Positions 9,017 to 19,311 of a stretch of 64,000 bases of DNA are shown here, one piece after another (within the stretch, counting starts at the first letter, position 1; each line of letters begins with the position of its first letter). This stretch comes from Roseibium sp. (GTDB lineage Bacteria > Pseudomonadota > Alphaproteobacteria > Rhizobiales > Stappiaceae). Below the pieces are notes generated by a model. It saw only the letters and a program-made list of their open reading frames with translations, was not told where the DNA came from and searched no databases. The position numbers and the translations under genes were made by a program. Location: positions 310,001 through 374,000 of the forward strand of contig JAEPNV010000004.1 of the NCBI GenBank assembly GCA_017643215.1, given 5' to 3'.

Positions 9017-9928
9017 CTAACTCTTGAGAAAAACATGACCGGCCGTTGCCATGTCTGCGATCCCGGTCGCCGGGCCGGCGGCAAACAAAGTCCGCTGCCC
9101 GTAGAACCTCCGCCCGGCTTTGTGGCCCTGTGCCAAGTCCCGCAAGTCGGCTGCGATTTCATCCGCTTCGCCTAGGCCGTGCCGCGTCCGATCGCCGACG
9201 AACAACCGGCATTCCTCTGAAACGCTTGAAGGCAGGGCCCCGGTCGCTCCCAGAAGGTCGATGTGAATTCCAACAGGCAGATCGTTGGCCGCGCCGGCAA
9301 GGGCATCGACGGATGCCGCAAGCACCATATCGGCGCCTTCGGCGGCGGCGCCAATATCATCCGTCCGTCCGACTGTGATGGCGTTGGGCGCTTCCAGGGC
9401 GCACAGCTTCTTCTCAAGATCCGGGCTGCCCCCGGCAAGCAGGATGGAGCGCAGGCTCCGCACGGTCGCGTGTGCGGCAACGAGATCAACGACAAGCGGA
9501 TGATCGCCGATGATTAGAAGGCGTTCCGAGTCTTCGCGGGCAAGATAGGATGCGGCGAGTGCATGTGTGGCGCAACTGCTCCAGCGGGTCAGGCGAACGC
9601 CGTCGAGAACGGCGATTGGATGCGCCGTCGCGCCGGAAAACAAGAGATAGACGCTGGAACCCGGGCCCCCGCCAGAGGCAGGCCCTGGTTGTTCGGGGCC
9701 GATCGCGAGCCGGCATCCGATGTAGCCGCGGTTGGTGTGGCCCTGGCGCTCGAAATCCGTCCAGGACGGGATGGCGCTCATGGTCAGGGGAACCGTCTCC
9801 GGCCGGGCGATGGTGAATGTGTCCGGCGCAGGGGCAATCAAGGCTGACCGGTAGGTCCGGCGCAAGGTTTCAATGAGATCTCGATGAGAGAGGGCGGTGT
9901 CGATCTGGTCGGCGGAGATCACACGCAT
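9017..9928 (-). CDS. Ornithine cyclodeaminase / mu-crystallin family NAD(P)-dependent protein
   Basis: A protein of about 303 residues of the OCD/mu-crystallin superfamily, whose members are ornithine cyclodeaminases, alanine dehydrogenases or ketimine reductases. The N-terminal substrate domain (RVISADQIDTALSHRDLIETLRRTYR) is followed by a Rossmann domain (LLIIGDHPLVVDLVAAH) and a C-terminal region with LGATGALPSSVSEE and VGDRTRHGLGEADEIA, typical of the family. The ATG at 9928 is chosen; a TTG two codons upstream is also possible. It lies 12 bp after lapA on the same strand and is probably the last gene of the sppA-ihfB-lapA operon. The substrate cannot be read from sequence. Confidence 0.82.
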   Translation of the reverse strand: MRVISADQIDTALSHRDLIETLRRTYRSALIAPAPDTFTIARPETVPLTMSAIPSWTDFERQGHTNRGYIGCRLAIGPEQPGPASGGGPGSSVYLLFSGATAHPIAVLDGVRLTRWSSCATHALAASYLAREDSERLLIIGDHPLVVDLVAAHATVRSLRSILLAGGSPDLEKKLCALEAPNAITVGRTDDIGAAAEGADMVLAASVDALAGAANDLPVGIHIDLLGATGALPSSVSEECRLFVGDRTRHGLGEADEIAADLRDLAQGHKAGRRFYGQRTLFAAGPATGIADMATAGHVFLKS

Positions 9929-9940
9929 TGACAAAGTGCT

Positions 9941-10312
9941 TCAGGCAGCCCGCCGATCACCCGGGCCGGTCAGTCGGGGCCGGTTCGGATCCATGCCGTC
10001 AAGAGCGTCCTCTGAGCGTTCGCGCAGTTGATCAGCTTCGCGATGCCACCGGTCCGCTTCCCGGCGTTTTGTTCGTGCTTCCTTGCGCCATTTGCCCTGT
10101 TTGGCCCAGGCGCCAATGCCCCCCAGCACAATGCCCACGGCAAGGCTGGCGAAAATGACCCAGAACAAGGGGATATCCGCAATGGTCAGGCGCGGGTCCT
10201 GCGGATCAAACGGATTGAGGGAGAGGGAAACCGTGTGCCGGTTCGCGACGGACAAAGGCACAAGAAAAACGGCCACGGCAAGAAGGATGATGTTCTTGAC
10301 GAAACGGGTCAA
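9941..10312 (-). CDS. LapA-domain (DUF1049) inner-membrane protein
   Basis: A small membrane protein with two hydrophobic helices (IILLAVAVFLVPLSVANR and a second from DIPLFWVIFASL to IGAWAKQ) and a charged cytoplasmic tail (KWRKEARTKRREADRWHREADQLRER), as in the lipopolysaccharide assembly protein A domain family. The TTG at 10312 has a GGAG Shine-Dalgarno at optimal spacing and gives a compact protein starting just before the first helix. A longer form starting at 10378 would overlap ihfB. sppA-ihfB-lapA is a recurrent alphaproteobacterial gene order. Confidence 0.8.
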   Translation of the reverse strand: MTRFVKNIILLAVAVFLVPLSVANRHTVSLSLNPFDPQDPRLTIADIPLFWVIFASLAVGIVLGGIGAWAKQGKWRKEARTKRREADRWHREADQLRERSEDALDGMDPNRPRLTGPGDRRAA

Positions 10313-10355
10313 AGCGGTCTCCTGGATCTCTACCTGTCGGCTTTCGCACTTAATG

Positions 10356-10655
10356 TCAGCTGTCGCCGTGGTCGACACCGCCGTTGAGGCGCAGGCGCAT
10401 TTCTTTGCCTGTCTTAAAAAAGGGGACGAATTTTTCTTCTACTTCAACCTTTTGGCCTGTTCGCGGGTTGCGGCCAATCCGAGCCGGGCGGTTTTTGACC
10501 GAAAACGCGCCAAAGCCGCGCAGTTCGACACGATCGCCGCGCATGAGCGCCTCTGTGATTTCATCGAGGATGGCGTTGACGATGTTCTCGACATCGCGCT
10601 GATATAAATGCGGATTTTGTTCCGCGATATGCTGCACCAGCTCCGATTTTATCAT
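10356..10655 (-). CDS. ihfB: Integration host factor subunit beta
   Basis: A 99-residue DNA-bending protein that pairs with IHF-alpha. The fold is complete: N-terminal helices ([15 protein letters not shown]), the beta arm with the minor-groove motif GRNPRTG, and the C-terminal helix ending [14 protein letters not shown]. The ATG at 10655 overlaps the sppA stop (ATGA), so translation is coupled to sppA. An upstream in-frame start at 10709 would lie inside sppA and add residues foreign to the family. Confidence 0.96.
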   Translation of the reverse strand: MIKSELVQHIAEQNPHLYQRDVENIVNAILDEITEALMRGDRVELRGFGAFSVKNRPARIGRNPRTGQKVEVEEKFVPFFKTGKEMRLRLNGGVDHGDS

Positions 10656-11659
10656 TTGGCGCCCCCTCGAACCGCTGTCGTATCTTCTGCCGCTATCGGA
10701 GCCTGCCAAACGGATACGAGACCGTCAAGCGTAAGACCTCGGGGAATCAGCCCCTTAGCTTCATCAAGGCTGTCGGTCAGGGCCATTCCAAGACCCTGGC
10801 CAAGGTTTCTGGCAAGCGATGCTGTGAACGGCAAATCGCTCAACTCGTCCTCGATGGACCAGGTCACGATGGGCAGGTCCTCCGGCACGTTTTTTTCGTC
10901 TTCGAGCCAGGAAACGGCGACCGCTTCACCGCCAATCGCGTCGATCAAAGCAGCTTCCTTAGCGGAATGACCGGTAAAGATCCGTCCGTCCGCAAGGCCG
11001 CGCGCGATGGACGGATCAAGTGCCCGCCGGTCTGCGACGAGCGCGACGAACCATTCGTAGGAATCCGTGACAAGGTCGGAAAGCATTGCCTGCGCTTCAG
11101 GCGTTGCCGGCGAATAGAAGTCCGGTTCCGCTTTCAAGGACGAGCTTTTCACCGCGTCCATGCTGATCCCGAGAGTGTCCAGCAATTCTGCGACGTTGCC
11201 ATATTGGAAATAAACGCCGATCGAACCCGTAATCGAATTGTAACGAGCAACTGTATGATCCGCTGCAATTGCAATCATGTAGCCGGCCGACGCCCCTACG
11301 GTGCGGATTTCAGAGACGACCGGTTTTTTGTCGGCAAGCTGTCTGACGGCCTCGTAGATCGCTTCCCCACCGGTGGTGCTGCCACCTGGAGAATTGATCG
11401 ACAAGATCACGCCCTTTACGGCGGAGCTTTCGGCCGCTCGGTCGATCATCTTCACGAGGTCACGGTTTTCCACGATGACGCCTTCGATCGGAATCCTAGC
11501 GATGTGCGCGGACCGTTTGGAAGTGGTCGAAAAACCCGAAAAGTACCCGATCGCACCGATCAGGAAAACAGCGACCAGCGCGAATGCGATCACCCGCCAA
11601 AAGGTGAGTTTGCGGCGCATGCGCCGCCGGTCCACGATCGCGTCGATGTCAACAGTCAT
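10652..11659 (-). CDS. sppA: Signal peptide peptidase SppA, S49 family, 36K type
   Basis: A 335-residue serine protease anchored by one N-terminal helix (about 22-41), which degrades residual signal peptides in the inner membrane. The catalytic Ser is S124 in [10 protein letters not shown], and the general-base Lys is K176 in [10 protein letters not shown]. The INSPGGS block near 90 and [11 protein letters not shown] near 145 are family hallmarks. The length matches the single-domain (36K) type rather than the tandem E. coli 67K type. It is the first gene of a probable sppA-ihfB-lapA transcript. Confidence 0.95.
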   Translation of the reverse strand: MTVDIDAIVDRRRMRRKLTFWRVIAFALVAVFLIGAIGYFSGFSTTSKRSAHIARIPIEGVIVENRDLVKMIDRAAESSAVKGVILSINSPGGSTTGGEAIYEAVRQLADKKPVVSEIRTVGASAGYMIAIAADHTVARYNSITGSIGVYFQYGNVAELLDTLGISMDAVKSSSLKAEPDFYSPATPEAQAMLSDLVTDSYEWFVALVADRRALDPSIARGLADGRIFTGHSAKEAALIDAIGGEAVAVSWLEDEKNVPEDLPIVTWSIEDELSDLPFTASLARNLGQGLGMALTDSLDEAKGLIPRGLTLDGLVSVWQAPIAAEDTTAVRGGAK

Positions 11660-11798
11660 CGAGCTGCGGCCTCCTGCTGTATGAAGTCTTTCGGGCCCAT
11701 AGATAGGGCCAGTCGCCGCACAATTGCAAACGCTTTGGGATCGAAACTGGCGTTAACGGGCAGCGCGCACTGCGCGCAGTCCATCTGATGCCGCGCAG

Positions 11799-11826
11799 AA
11801 AAAAGGCCCGGCGGTGCCGCCGGGCC
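11799..11826 (-). terminator. rpsA rho-independent terminator, distal hairpin copy with U-tract
   Basis: Read on the minus strand, a perfect GC-rich hairpin (arms GGCCCGGCGG and CCGCCGGGCC, 11805-11826) is followed by TTTTTT (11799-11804). It is separated from rpsA by the repeat at 11827-11968 and by a second near-identical hairpin at 11969-11990. Confidence 0.85.
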
Positions 11827-11968
11827 TCAGACTGCTGACAAACCGGCTTGTCTTTAGCCAGTCATGCTCGGGCATGGCCCGAGCATCCATAACGATTTGA
11901 TTTTCATGGATCCTTGGAACCGTGTCCGAGGATGACCACGGAAAAATCGGGGAGTGGCATCAACTTCA
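11827..11968. repeat. Dispersed 142-144 bp palindromic repeat, copy A, nested inside the rpsA terminator
   Basis: This segment aligns without gaps to 58107-58250, at about 84% identity (roughly 23 differences over 144 columns). It contains two internal hairpins: GCTCGGGC/GCCCGAGC (about 11867-11884), and TCCTTGG/CCGAGGA, in which base changes between the copies keep pairing (TCTTCGG in copy B). The two hairpins are bracketed by GTCAT and ATGAC. The ends are imperfect inverted repeats, clearer in copy B. GTCAT-bracketed palindromes of this kind are known as dispersed intergenic repeats in alphaproteobacteria. No coding capacity. Confidence 0.8.
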
Positions 11969-11990
11969 GGCCCGGCGTTGCCGCCGGGCC
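11969..11990 (-). repeat. Second copy of the rpsA terminator hairpin, without U-tract
   Basis: The 22 bp hairpin here differs from that at 11805-11826 at one position. On the minus strand it lies 31 bp after the rpsA stop but is followed by TGAAG, not a T-run. This fits a duplicated terminator stem created when the repeat inserted. Confidence 0.7.
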
Positions 11991-12021
11991 CTGTTCTTTG
12001 CAGACGGTATAAACTTCAGAC

Positions 12022-13719
12022 TCAGTCTTCGTCGCGCGCCTTGAGGGCGGCCCCGAGAATGTCGCCAAGCGATGCGCCGGAGTCCGAGGATCCGTACTGC
12101 GCGACGGCTTCCTTTTCCTCGGCGATTTCCAGTGCCTTGATGGAGGCCGACACCCGGCGGGTCTTTTTGTCGAACTGCGTGATCCGCGCGTCGAACTTTT
12201 CGCCAACGGCAAACCGTTCCGGACGCTGCTCGTCCCGGTCGCGGGACAGATCGGCGCGGCGGATGAACGCCGTCAGATCGCTGTCGGCAATCTTGACGTC
12301 CAGTCCGCTGTCCTTGACTTCGGTGACCTCGCACGTGACGACCGAGCCCTTGCGCATTTCGCCGGCTGCGCCCGATTCCATCGGGTCGCCGCCCAGCTGC
12401 TTGATGCCGAGCGAAATCCGCTCTTTTTCAACGTCAACGTCAAGAACCACCGCGCGGACCATGTCGCCTTTCTTGAACTCGTCGATGACTTGTTCGCCTG
12501 GGCGGTTCCAGTCGAGGTCGGACAAGTGCACCATGCCGTCCACATCGCCGTCGAGACCGATGAACAGGCCGAATTCGGTCTTGTTCTTGACTTCGCCTTC
12601 GACCTCGGTGTTGACCGGATACTGTTCGGCGAACGCATCCCACGGGTTTTGCAAGGTCTGCTTGAGACCGAGCGAGATGCGGCGCTTGACCGGATCGACT
12701 TCCAGGATCATCACCTCGACTTCCTGTGAGGTCGAAACGATCTTGCCCGGATGGACGTTCTTCTTCGTCCAGGACATTTCGGAAACGTGGATCAGGCCTT
12801 CGATGCCCGGCTCAAGTTCCACGAATGCGCCGTAGTCGGTGATGTTGGTCACGCGGCCGGTGAACTTGGCATCGATCGGGTACTTGGCTTCGATGCCATC
12901 CCACGGATCTGTTTCAAGCTGCTTCATGCCGAGGCTGATGCGGTGAGTTTCCTGGTTAACCCGGATGATCTGCACCTTGACCGTCTGGCCGATGGACAGG
13001 ACTTCCGACGGATGGTTGATCCGGCGCCAGGCGATGTCGGTGACATGGAGTAGGCCGTCGATCCCGCCAAGGTCGACGAACGCACCGTAGTCGGTGATGT
13101 TCTTCACCACGCCTTCGACGGTCTGGCCTTCTTCCAGGCTCTGGACCAGTTCGGACCGCTGTTCGGCGCGGGTTTCTTCCAGAACAACCCGGCGGGAGAC
13201 AACAATGTTGCCGCGGCGCTTGTCCATTTTCAGGATCTGAAACGGCTGCGGCGTGTGCATCAGCGGGGTCACATCGCGCACCGGACGGATGTCGACCTGG
13301 GACCGCGGCAGGAAGGCCACGGCGCCATCAAGATCGACAGTAAAGCCGCCCTTGACCTGATTAAAGATCTGGCCGGTGACTTTTTCGTTGGCCTCAAAGG
13401 CCACTTCAAGACGAACCCAGCTTTCTTCGCGGCGTGCCTTTTCGCGCGACAGGACGGCTTCACCGAGCGCATTTTCCACGCGCTCCAGGTAAACTTCGAC
13501 TTCGTCTCCGATCGCCATTTCGCCGTCGCGGCCCTTGGCGCCGAATTCCTTCAGCGGCACACGGCCTTCGACCTTGAGGCCGACGTCGATGACGGCCAAA
13601 TCTTTTTCGATGGCAACAACGGTGCCTTTGACGACCGCGCCTTCATAAAGGTCAGTATGGGTAAAGGACTCTTCGAGAAGAGCTGCAAAATCCTCGGTGG
13701 AGGGGTTCAGTTGGGACAT
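12022..13719 (-). CDS. rpsA: 30S ribosomal protein S1
   Basis: A 565-residue protein with six S1 (OB-fold) RNA-binding repeats, which docks mRNA to the 30S subunit. Repeats begin near [74 protein letters not shown] and [15 protein letters not shown]. Repeats 3 and 4 share the NITDYGAFV phrase, as expected. The ATG at 13719 has an AGGAG Shine-Dalgarno and gives the usual start [18 protein letters not shown]. cmk lies upstream on the same strand, the usual cmk-rpsA order. A 275 bp leader precedes the gene, in which I see no clear structure. Confidence 0.97.
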   Translation of the reverse strand: MSQLNPSTEDFAALLEESFTHTDLYEGAVVKGTVVAIEKDLAVIDVGLKVEGRVPLKEFGAKGRDGEMAIGDEVEVYLERVENALGEAVLSREKARREESWVRLEVAFEANEKVTGQIFNQVKGGFTVDLDGAVAFLPRSQVDIRPVRDVTPLMHTPQPFQILKMDKRRGNIVVSRRVVLEETRAEQRSELVQSLEEGQTVEGVVKNITDYGAFVDLGGIDGLLHVTDIAWRRINHPSEVLSIGQTVKVQIIRVNQETHRISLGMKQLETDPWDGIEAKYPIDAKFTGRVTNITDYGAFVELEPGIEGLIHVSEMSWTKKNVHPGKIVSTSQEVEVMILEVDPVKRRISLGLKQTLQNPWDAFAEQYPVNTEVEGEVKNKTEFGLFIGLDGDVDGMVHLSDLDWNRPGEQVIDEFKKGDMVRAVVLDVDVEKERISLGIKQLGGDPMESGAAGEMRKGSVVTCEVTEVKDSGLDVKIADSDLTAFIRRADLSRDRDEQRPERFAVGEKFDARITQFDKKTRRVSASIKALEIAEEKEAVAQYGSSDSGASLGDILGAALKARDED

Positions 13720-13994
13720 TGATACTCCTGGCGCCAAATCTGGCGAACCGCCGGCGGGCTGGTGTTGGTATATGGACCCATCGGGCTTCCGGGACATGCG
13801 AATGGCATTGTCCTTCCGGCTTCGGCAGACACGTTGCTGCAAAAGCCGGGCCGGCGGTCGGAAGACTGAGGATCCGGTTTGTCTCACGGCGCCACGGCAC
13901 CGCGTATTCCGTTACTCAAGACCGCGCTGCGAACACACTGACGCGGACCTTCAAACGCAAGAAGGGGCGCGTCCATCCGACGAACCCCCGATCA

Positions 13995-16015
<2,021 letters not shown>

Positions 16016-16062
16016 CTATCACGCGGAATTCAGCCCGTCATCCGTCTGGCGCTTTCATTTTT

Positions 16063-16096
16063 GACACCATCGGTGCAGAACGGCAAAGATGGTGTC
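16063..16096. promoter_or_regulatory. Long inverted repeat between aroA and the FYDLN-acid gene
   Basis: A perfect 9-bp inverted repeat, GACACCATC (16063-16071) and GATGGTGTC (16088-16096), spaced by 16 bp and extended by TTT/AAA after one mismatch. It has no T-run on either strand, so it is more likely an operator or leader hairpin than a terminator. It lies in the divergent promoter region, about 90 bp from each gene. Confidence 0.45.
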
Positions 16097-16184
16097 CAAA
16101 TTTGGTGATTTGGCTTTGACATCGGGGCGGTCTTGAGGCAATGGGGCGCCGCATATTGTCGTCACAACACAAAGGGTGAGCACA

Positions 16185-16577
16185 GTGGCAAAACCGGACC
16201 TTGGCACAAAGCGGCTGTGCCCGAGCTGCGGCGCGAAATACTACGACCTCAATCGGGATCCGATCACCTGTCCGAAATGCGGGACGGTTTTCGAGGTTGT
16301 CATGACATCGCGCGCGGCCAAGGCGGCAAAGGTCGAGGAAAAGCCGGCGGAGGATGAAGCAGAAGAGGACGCCGCGGCACCGGAACTGGTCACCTTGGAA
16401 GAGGCCGATGCGGAAGCCGAGGGCGCGTCTGACGATGTGCCGGACATTGACGGCGATGACGTCGATCTTGAGGATGAGTCATCGGACGACGAAGACGTTT
16501 TCATCGATGAAGAGGATGAAGATGACGAAGCCGTGCCTGGCATTCGCGTCGAAATCGACGATGATACGGACCGCTAA
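16185..16577 (+). CDS. TIGR02300 (FYDLN acid domain) family protein
   Basis: About 130 residues. The N terminus carries a zinc-ribbon pair, CPSCGAKYYDLNRDP followed by CPKCG, containing the family's (F/Y)YDLN signature. The rest is extremely acidic (runs of D and E around DEDVFIDEEDEDDEA). The GTG at 16185 gives the typical MAKPDLGTKR start; an upstream GTG at 16176 adds three residues. The family is restricted to alphaproteobacteria, conserved beside aroA/cmk, and has no assigned function; the ribbon and acidic tail suggest protein or nucleic-acid binding. Confidence 0.88.
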   Translation: MAKPDLGTKRLCPSCGAKYYDLNRDPITCPKCGTVFEVVMTSRAAKAAKVEEKPAEDEAEEDAAAPELVTLEEADAEAEGASDDVPDIDGDDVDLEDESSDDEDVFIDEEDEDDEAVPGIRVEIDDDTDR

Positions 16578-16727
16578 GTCGCTGTAAATCAAGGCCGGGC
16601 TTGGCTGCGGCGACCGCCTTATGCCGGGCCCGGATTTCGAGCGATTTTCCGCTTGATCAATGGCGGCGGCATGGATATGTTCCGCCTCCATCAGCGCCGG
16701 AGACCCATACCGGCCGCCAAATGGAAC

Positions 16728-16803
<76 letters not shown>

Positions 16804-16883
16804 TTTCTCCCACAATCATTGCGTCCGCGGGTGCGCCTTGACCTGGTCCGCGTGCGAACGGTCCGGGCGAGGGATGCTGGGTT

Positions 16884-18281
16884 TCAAACCAGCCAGATGC
16901 CGTCATCAATCAGGCTTGCCACGTTGGCCTTGTTTTCCGGGCTTTCGGAAAAGCCGAACAGGACCTGATCGCGGGTTTGGCCGCCGTTCATATTGGAGAG
17001 CCAGCCGGCGAGACCGGCCGCGTCCGGCGCCCTGTTCAGAACGTTGTTGTACAGCAGGGTGAGGAAGGCCGTGTCGTCGATGCTGGCTCCGTAAGTCTGT
17101 TGGAACTCAGCGGACTGAATGAAGGCACCCGCCATCTGGAAAATGGTCATGCCCTGATCCATCAGCGTCACGTTATGCGACAGGCCGGCATCGTCCGGCG
17201 TGCGGTCGAACGCCGCCTTGTAGAGCCGGTAGGTCTGCCCGGAGTTGCCGGTCAGATCAAACGCCAGTGTCCCGTCGGTGAATTGCAGGCGCTCGACATT
17301 CGAGAACGTATCGCTGCCGGTCTGGCTGCCGGACAGATTCAGTGTCGTGCCGCTGGAGTTGACGGTGACCGCGCCACGGGCAGCCCCGACGATCACCGTG
17401 TCGAGGCCGTCCAGACCGTCCCATGTGTCGTTGCCGGTCGTTGCCGTGAAACTGTCATTGCCGCTTGTTGCCGCTCCGCTGACTTCGTCGGATCGTGCGT
17501 CGACCTTGACGTTCTGGCCGCTGACGGTGACTTGCTTGGAAACCGTGCCACCAAGGCTGCCGCCTGAAAACGTTACGGTGTAAGACCCATTCGCGACTTC
17601 CAGCGCGTAGGCGCCCGACGCCCAGGACGTGGTGGAAAAGGTGCCCGACGACCCGGTCGCCGTCACAGTGACGCTCCCCAGCCCCTCGCCAATGTCGTAA
17701 AACTGGTCGCTGTCACCGTCATTGATGACAACACCGGTTAAAAACATCCGTCCGCCATGGGCGAAGTTCTCGGTCAGCATCGAGGTGTTGGAAAAGGTGG
17801 TGCCGCTTGAGGTGTAGGCGCCGACCTGTTGGCCGATCCCGATCTCGCTGAAGGTCTCATGCAAAATGTTTGTGCGGTGGCCGGACGACTTGAACAGGCC
17901 CTCGTGGTGGCTTTCAATCGTCGCGGCATTGAAGCCGACGCTCGACGTTGTGCTGGCGCGCAGCGAGATGTTTTCTCCGGTTGTCCAACTCCCGCTGGCG
18001 GACGTCCAGCCGGCAGTGAACATGCGGTCACTGGCGCTTGATCCGTCACTGCCCGTGTGGCTGAAGTAGTTGTCGGTCAGCATGGACTGGCTGTGGGTGT
18101 CGGCGGACGTATTCAAAAAGGTTGAAAACGCCAGCGGCGCCTTTGCCGTCCCGCTGATGGTTCCAGGCGTGAGATTGTCATTGAGGCCGATTCCGTACCG
18201 GACGGCCTCCGCGTTGGGGTCCGAGCGTGCCCGATTGACCAGTTCGAGCATATAGGTTTCATAGGCCGTCGGCGCTGACAT
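16884..18281 (-). CDS. CAP (SCP/PR-1-like) domain protein with C-terminal DUF4214, predicted type I secreted
   Basis: 465 residues. The N-terminal CAP domain (about 5-165) shows SHTGSDG, TGENIS and SSGHRTNIL, the conserved CAP-cavity motifs. A calcium-binding-like stretch DGDSDQFYDIGEG and a beta-sandwich region (about 195-265) follow, then a degenerate RTX-like segment (SGNDSFTATTGNDTWDG) and a C-terminal DUF4214 domain (about 350-455, RLYKAAFDRTPDDAGL and VLNRAPDAAGLAGW). There is no N-terminal signal peptide. This architecture is usual for proteins exported by type I secretion through a C-terminal signal. No exporter genes are in the window. Target unknown. Confidence 0.82.
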   Translation of the reverse strand: MSAPTAYETYMLELVNRARSDPNAEAVRYGIGLNDNLTPGTISGTAKAPLAFSTFLNTSADTHSQSMLTDNYFSHTGSDGSSASDRMFTAGWTSASGSWTTGENISLRASTTSSVGFNAATIESHHEGLFKSSGHRTNILHETFSEIGIGQQVGAYTSSGTTFSNTSMLTENFAHGGRMFLTGVVINDGDSDQFYDIGEGLGSVTVTATGSSGTFSTTSWASGAYALEVANGSYTVTFSGGSLGGTVSKQVTVSGQNVKVDARSDEVSGAATSGNDSFTATTGNDTWDGLDGLDTVIVGAARGAVTVNSSGTTLNLSGSQTGSDTFSNVERLQFTDGTLAFDLTGNSGQTYRLYKAAFDRTPDDAGLSHNVTLMDQGMTIFQMAGAFIQSAEFQQTYGASIDDTAFLTLLYNNVLNRAPDAAGLAGWLSNMNGGQTRDQVLFGFSESPENKANVASLIDDGIWLV

Positions 18282-18787
18282 GGTTGGTTTCTCCCATAAT
18301 CACGGATATGCAGCCAATCTTCCTGGTCAGATCCTGACCCACGTGAGTCTGCGACATGACGTCCGGTGGCTTTGACTTCTAGATCCGATGCGGTGAACTC
18401 GCTTGAACATGCTTGTAGATTCGGGCCGGCTCCGGAGGACCATTGCATTTGCGGTGCCGATCCGATCAACCGATTGTGCCTATAAGTTTACACAAAACCA
18501 AAAGGTTGGATGTGACAAGAATCACGCCAAGGTTAAGTCCCAGAGACGAATTGGAGGTGCATTTCGTGAGACAAGCGCCAAGATGGCCGGAATAGGCCCG
18601 CACAGCGTATGGGGCGTATGGTCAAGCAGAGAGTTCAGGCCAAATCGTCGGCTCCGTTTCACACGATGGGCCGTGCCCAGTTCGCCTGCGCCGGATTTCC
18701 TTGATCTTGTCCGATGCGTCTTTCGGCGAAATGCATCTCACATGCGTCAACAAGGCCTGAACTTGGCCGATCGTAGATGGTGCGCCC
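18282..18787. other. 506 bp intergenic region with no supported gene
   Basis: It lies between the start of the CAP/DUF4214 gene (minus) and the start of the YqaA-like gene (plus), so it should hold both promoters. A TATAAG-like hexamer (about 18481) and GTGACAAGAATCAC (about 18512) are visible, but no convincing promoter, hairpin or short ORF with a good start signal. Confidence 0.5.
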
Positions 18788-19219
18788 TTGGCATTTGAAC
18801 TGTCCGTGCTTTTCCTGTCCGCGTTGTTTGCCGCCACTTTGCTGCCGGGACAGTCTGAACTGGGACTGGCATATCTCGTGACCAGCCAGCCGGCGGGCGC
18901 GGCACTCTTCATTGCGGTCGCCAGTGTCGGCAATACGCTGGGCTCCGTGGTGACGTGGGGCCTTGGCCTTGGCGTCAACCGGTTCAAGTCACGCCCCTGG
19001 TTTCCGGTTTCACCGGAACGGCTGGCGAAAGCCGAAATCTGGTACCGCGGTTATGGCTATTGGAGCCTTTTGCTGAGTTGGGCGCCGGTGATCGGCGATC
19101 CCTTGACCTTGGCGGCCGGCGTCATGCGGGAGCCGTTCTGGCGGTTCCTCCTGTTGGTGGCGGTCGCGAAGACCGGCCGGTATCTGGTGGTGGCCGCGGT
19201 GGCGCAGGGTTTGGTTTAG
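18788..19219 (+). CDS. YqaA-family membrane protein (SNARE-associated/VTT-like)
   Basis: A 143-residue integral membrane protein resembling YqaA, a short relative of the DedA/VTT proteins. It has four or so hydrophobic segments, with the conserved glycine-rich motif SVGNTLGSVVTWGLG and a WAPVIGDPLTLAAGVMREPFWRF block. The start is TTG (18788), the only start that gives the full first helix. Role in E. coli is unknown; the DedA relatives act as lipid or membrane-homeostasis transporters. Confidence 0.75.
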   Translation: MAFELSVLFLSALFAATLLPGQSELGLAYLVTSQPAGAALFIAVASVGNTLGSVVTWGLGLGVNRFKSRPWFPVSPERLAKAEIWYRGYGYWSLLLSWAPVIGDPLTLAAGVMREPFWRFLLLVAVAKTGRYLVVAAVAQGLV

Positions 19220-19311
19220 CTTTGGGCACCGATCAATGCGGTCAAAGGGATATGATCCTTCGATACCGCCTGACCGACTGGGGCAATCGTGCCGTGTAAA
19301 GCGCCGCCATG

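Noticed and set aside
10967-11788. Plus-strand frame over sppA
   Set aside because: It is antisense to a gene with both catalytic residues, and has no start signal or domain.
18403-18798. 131-codon plus-strand frame in the empty region before the YqaA-like gene
   Set aside because: No Shine-Dalgarno at the start, biased Arg/Ser composition and no recognisable pattern; it also runs into the next gene's start.
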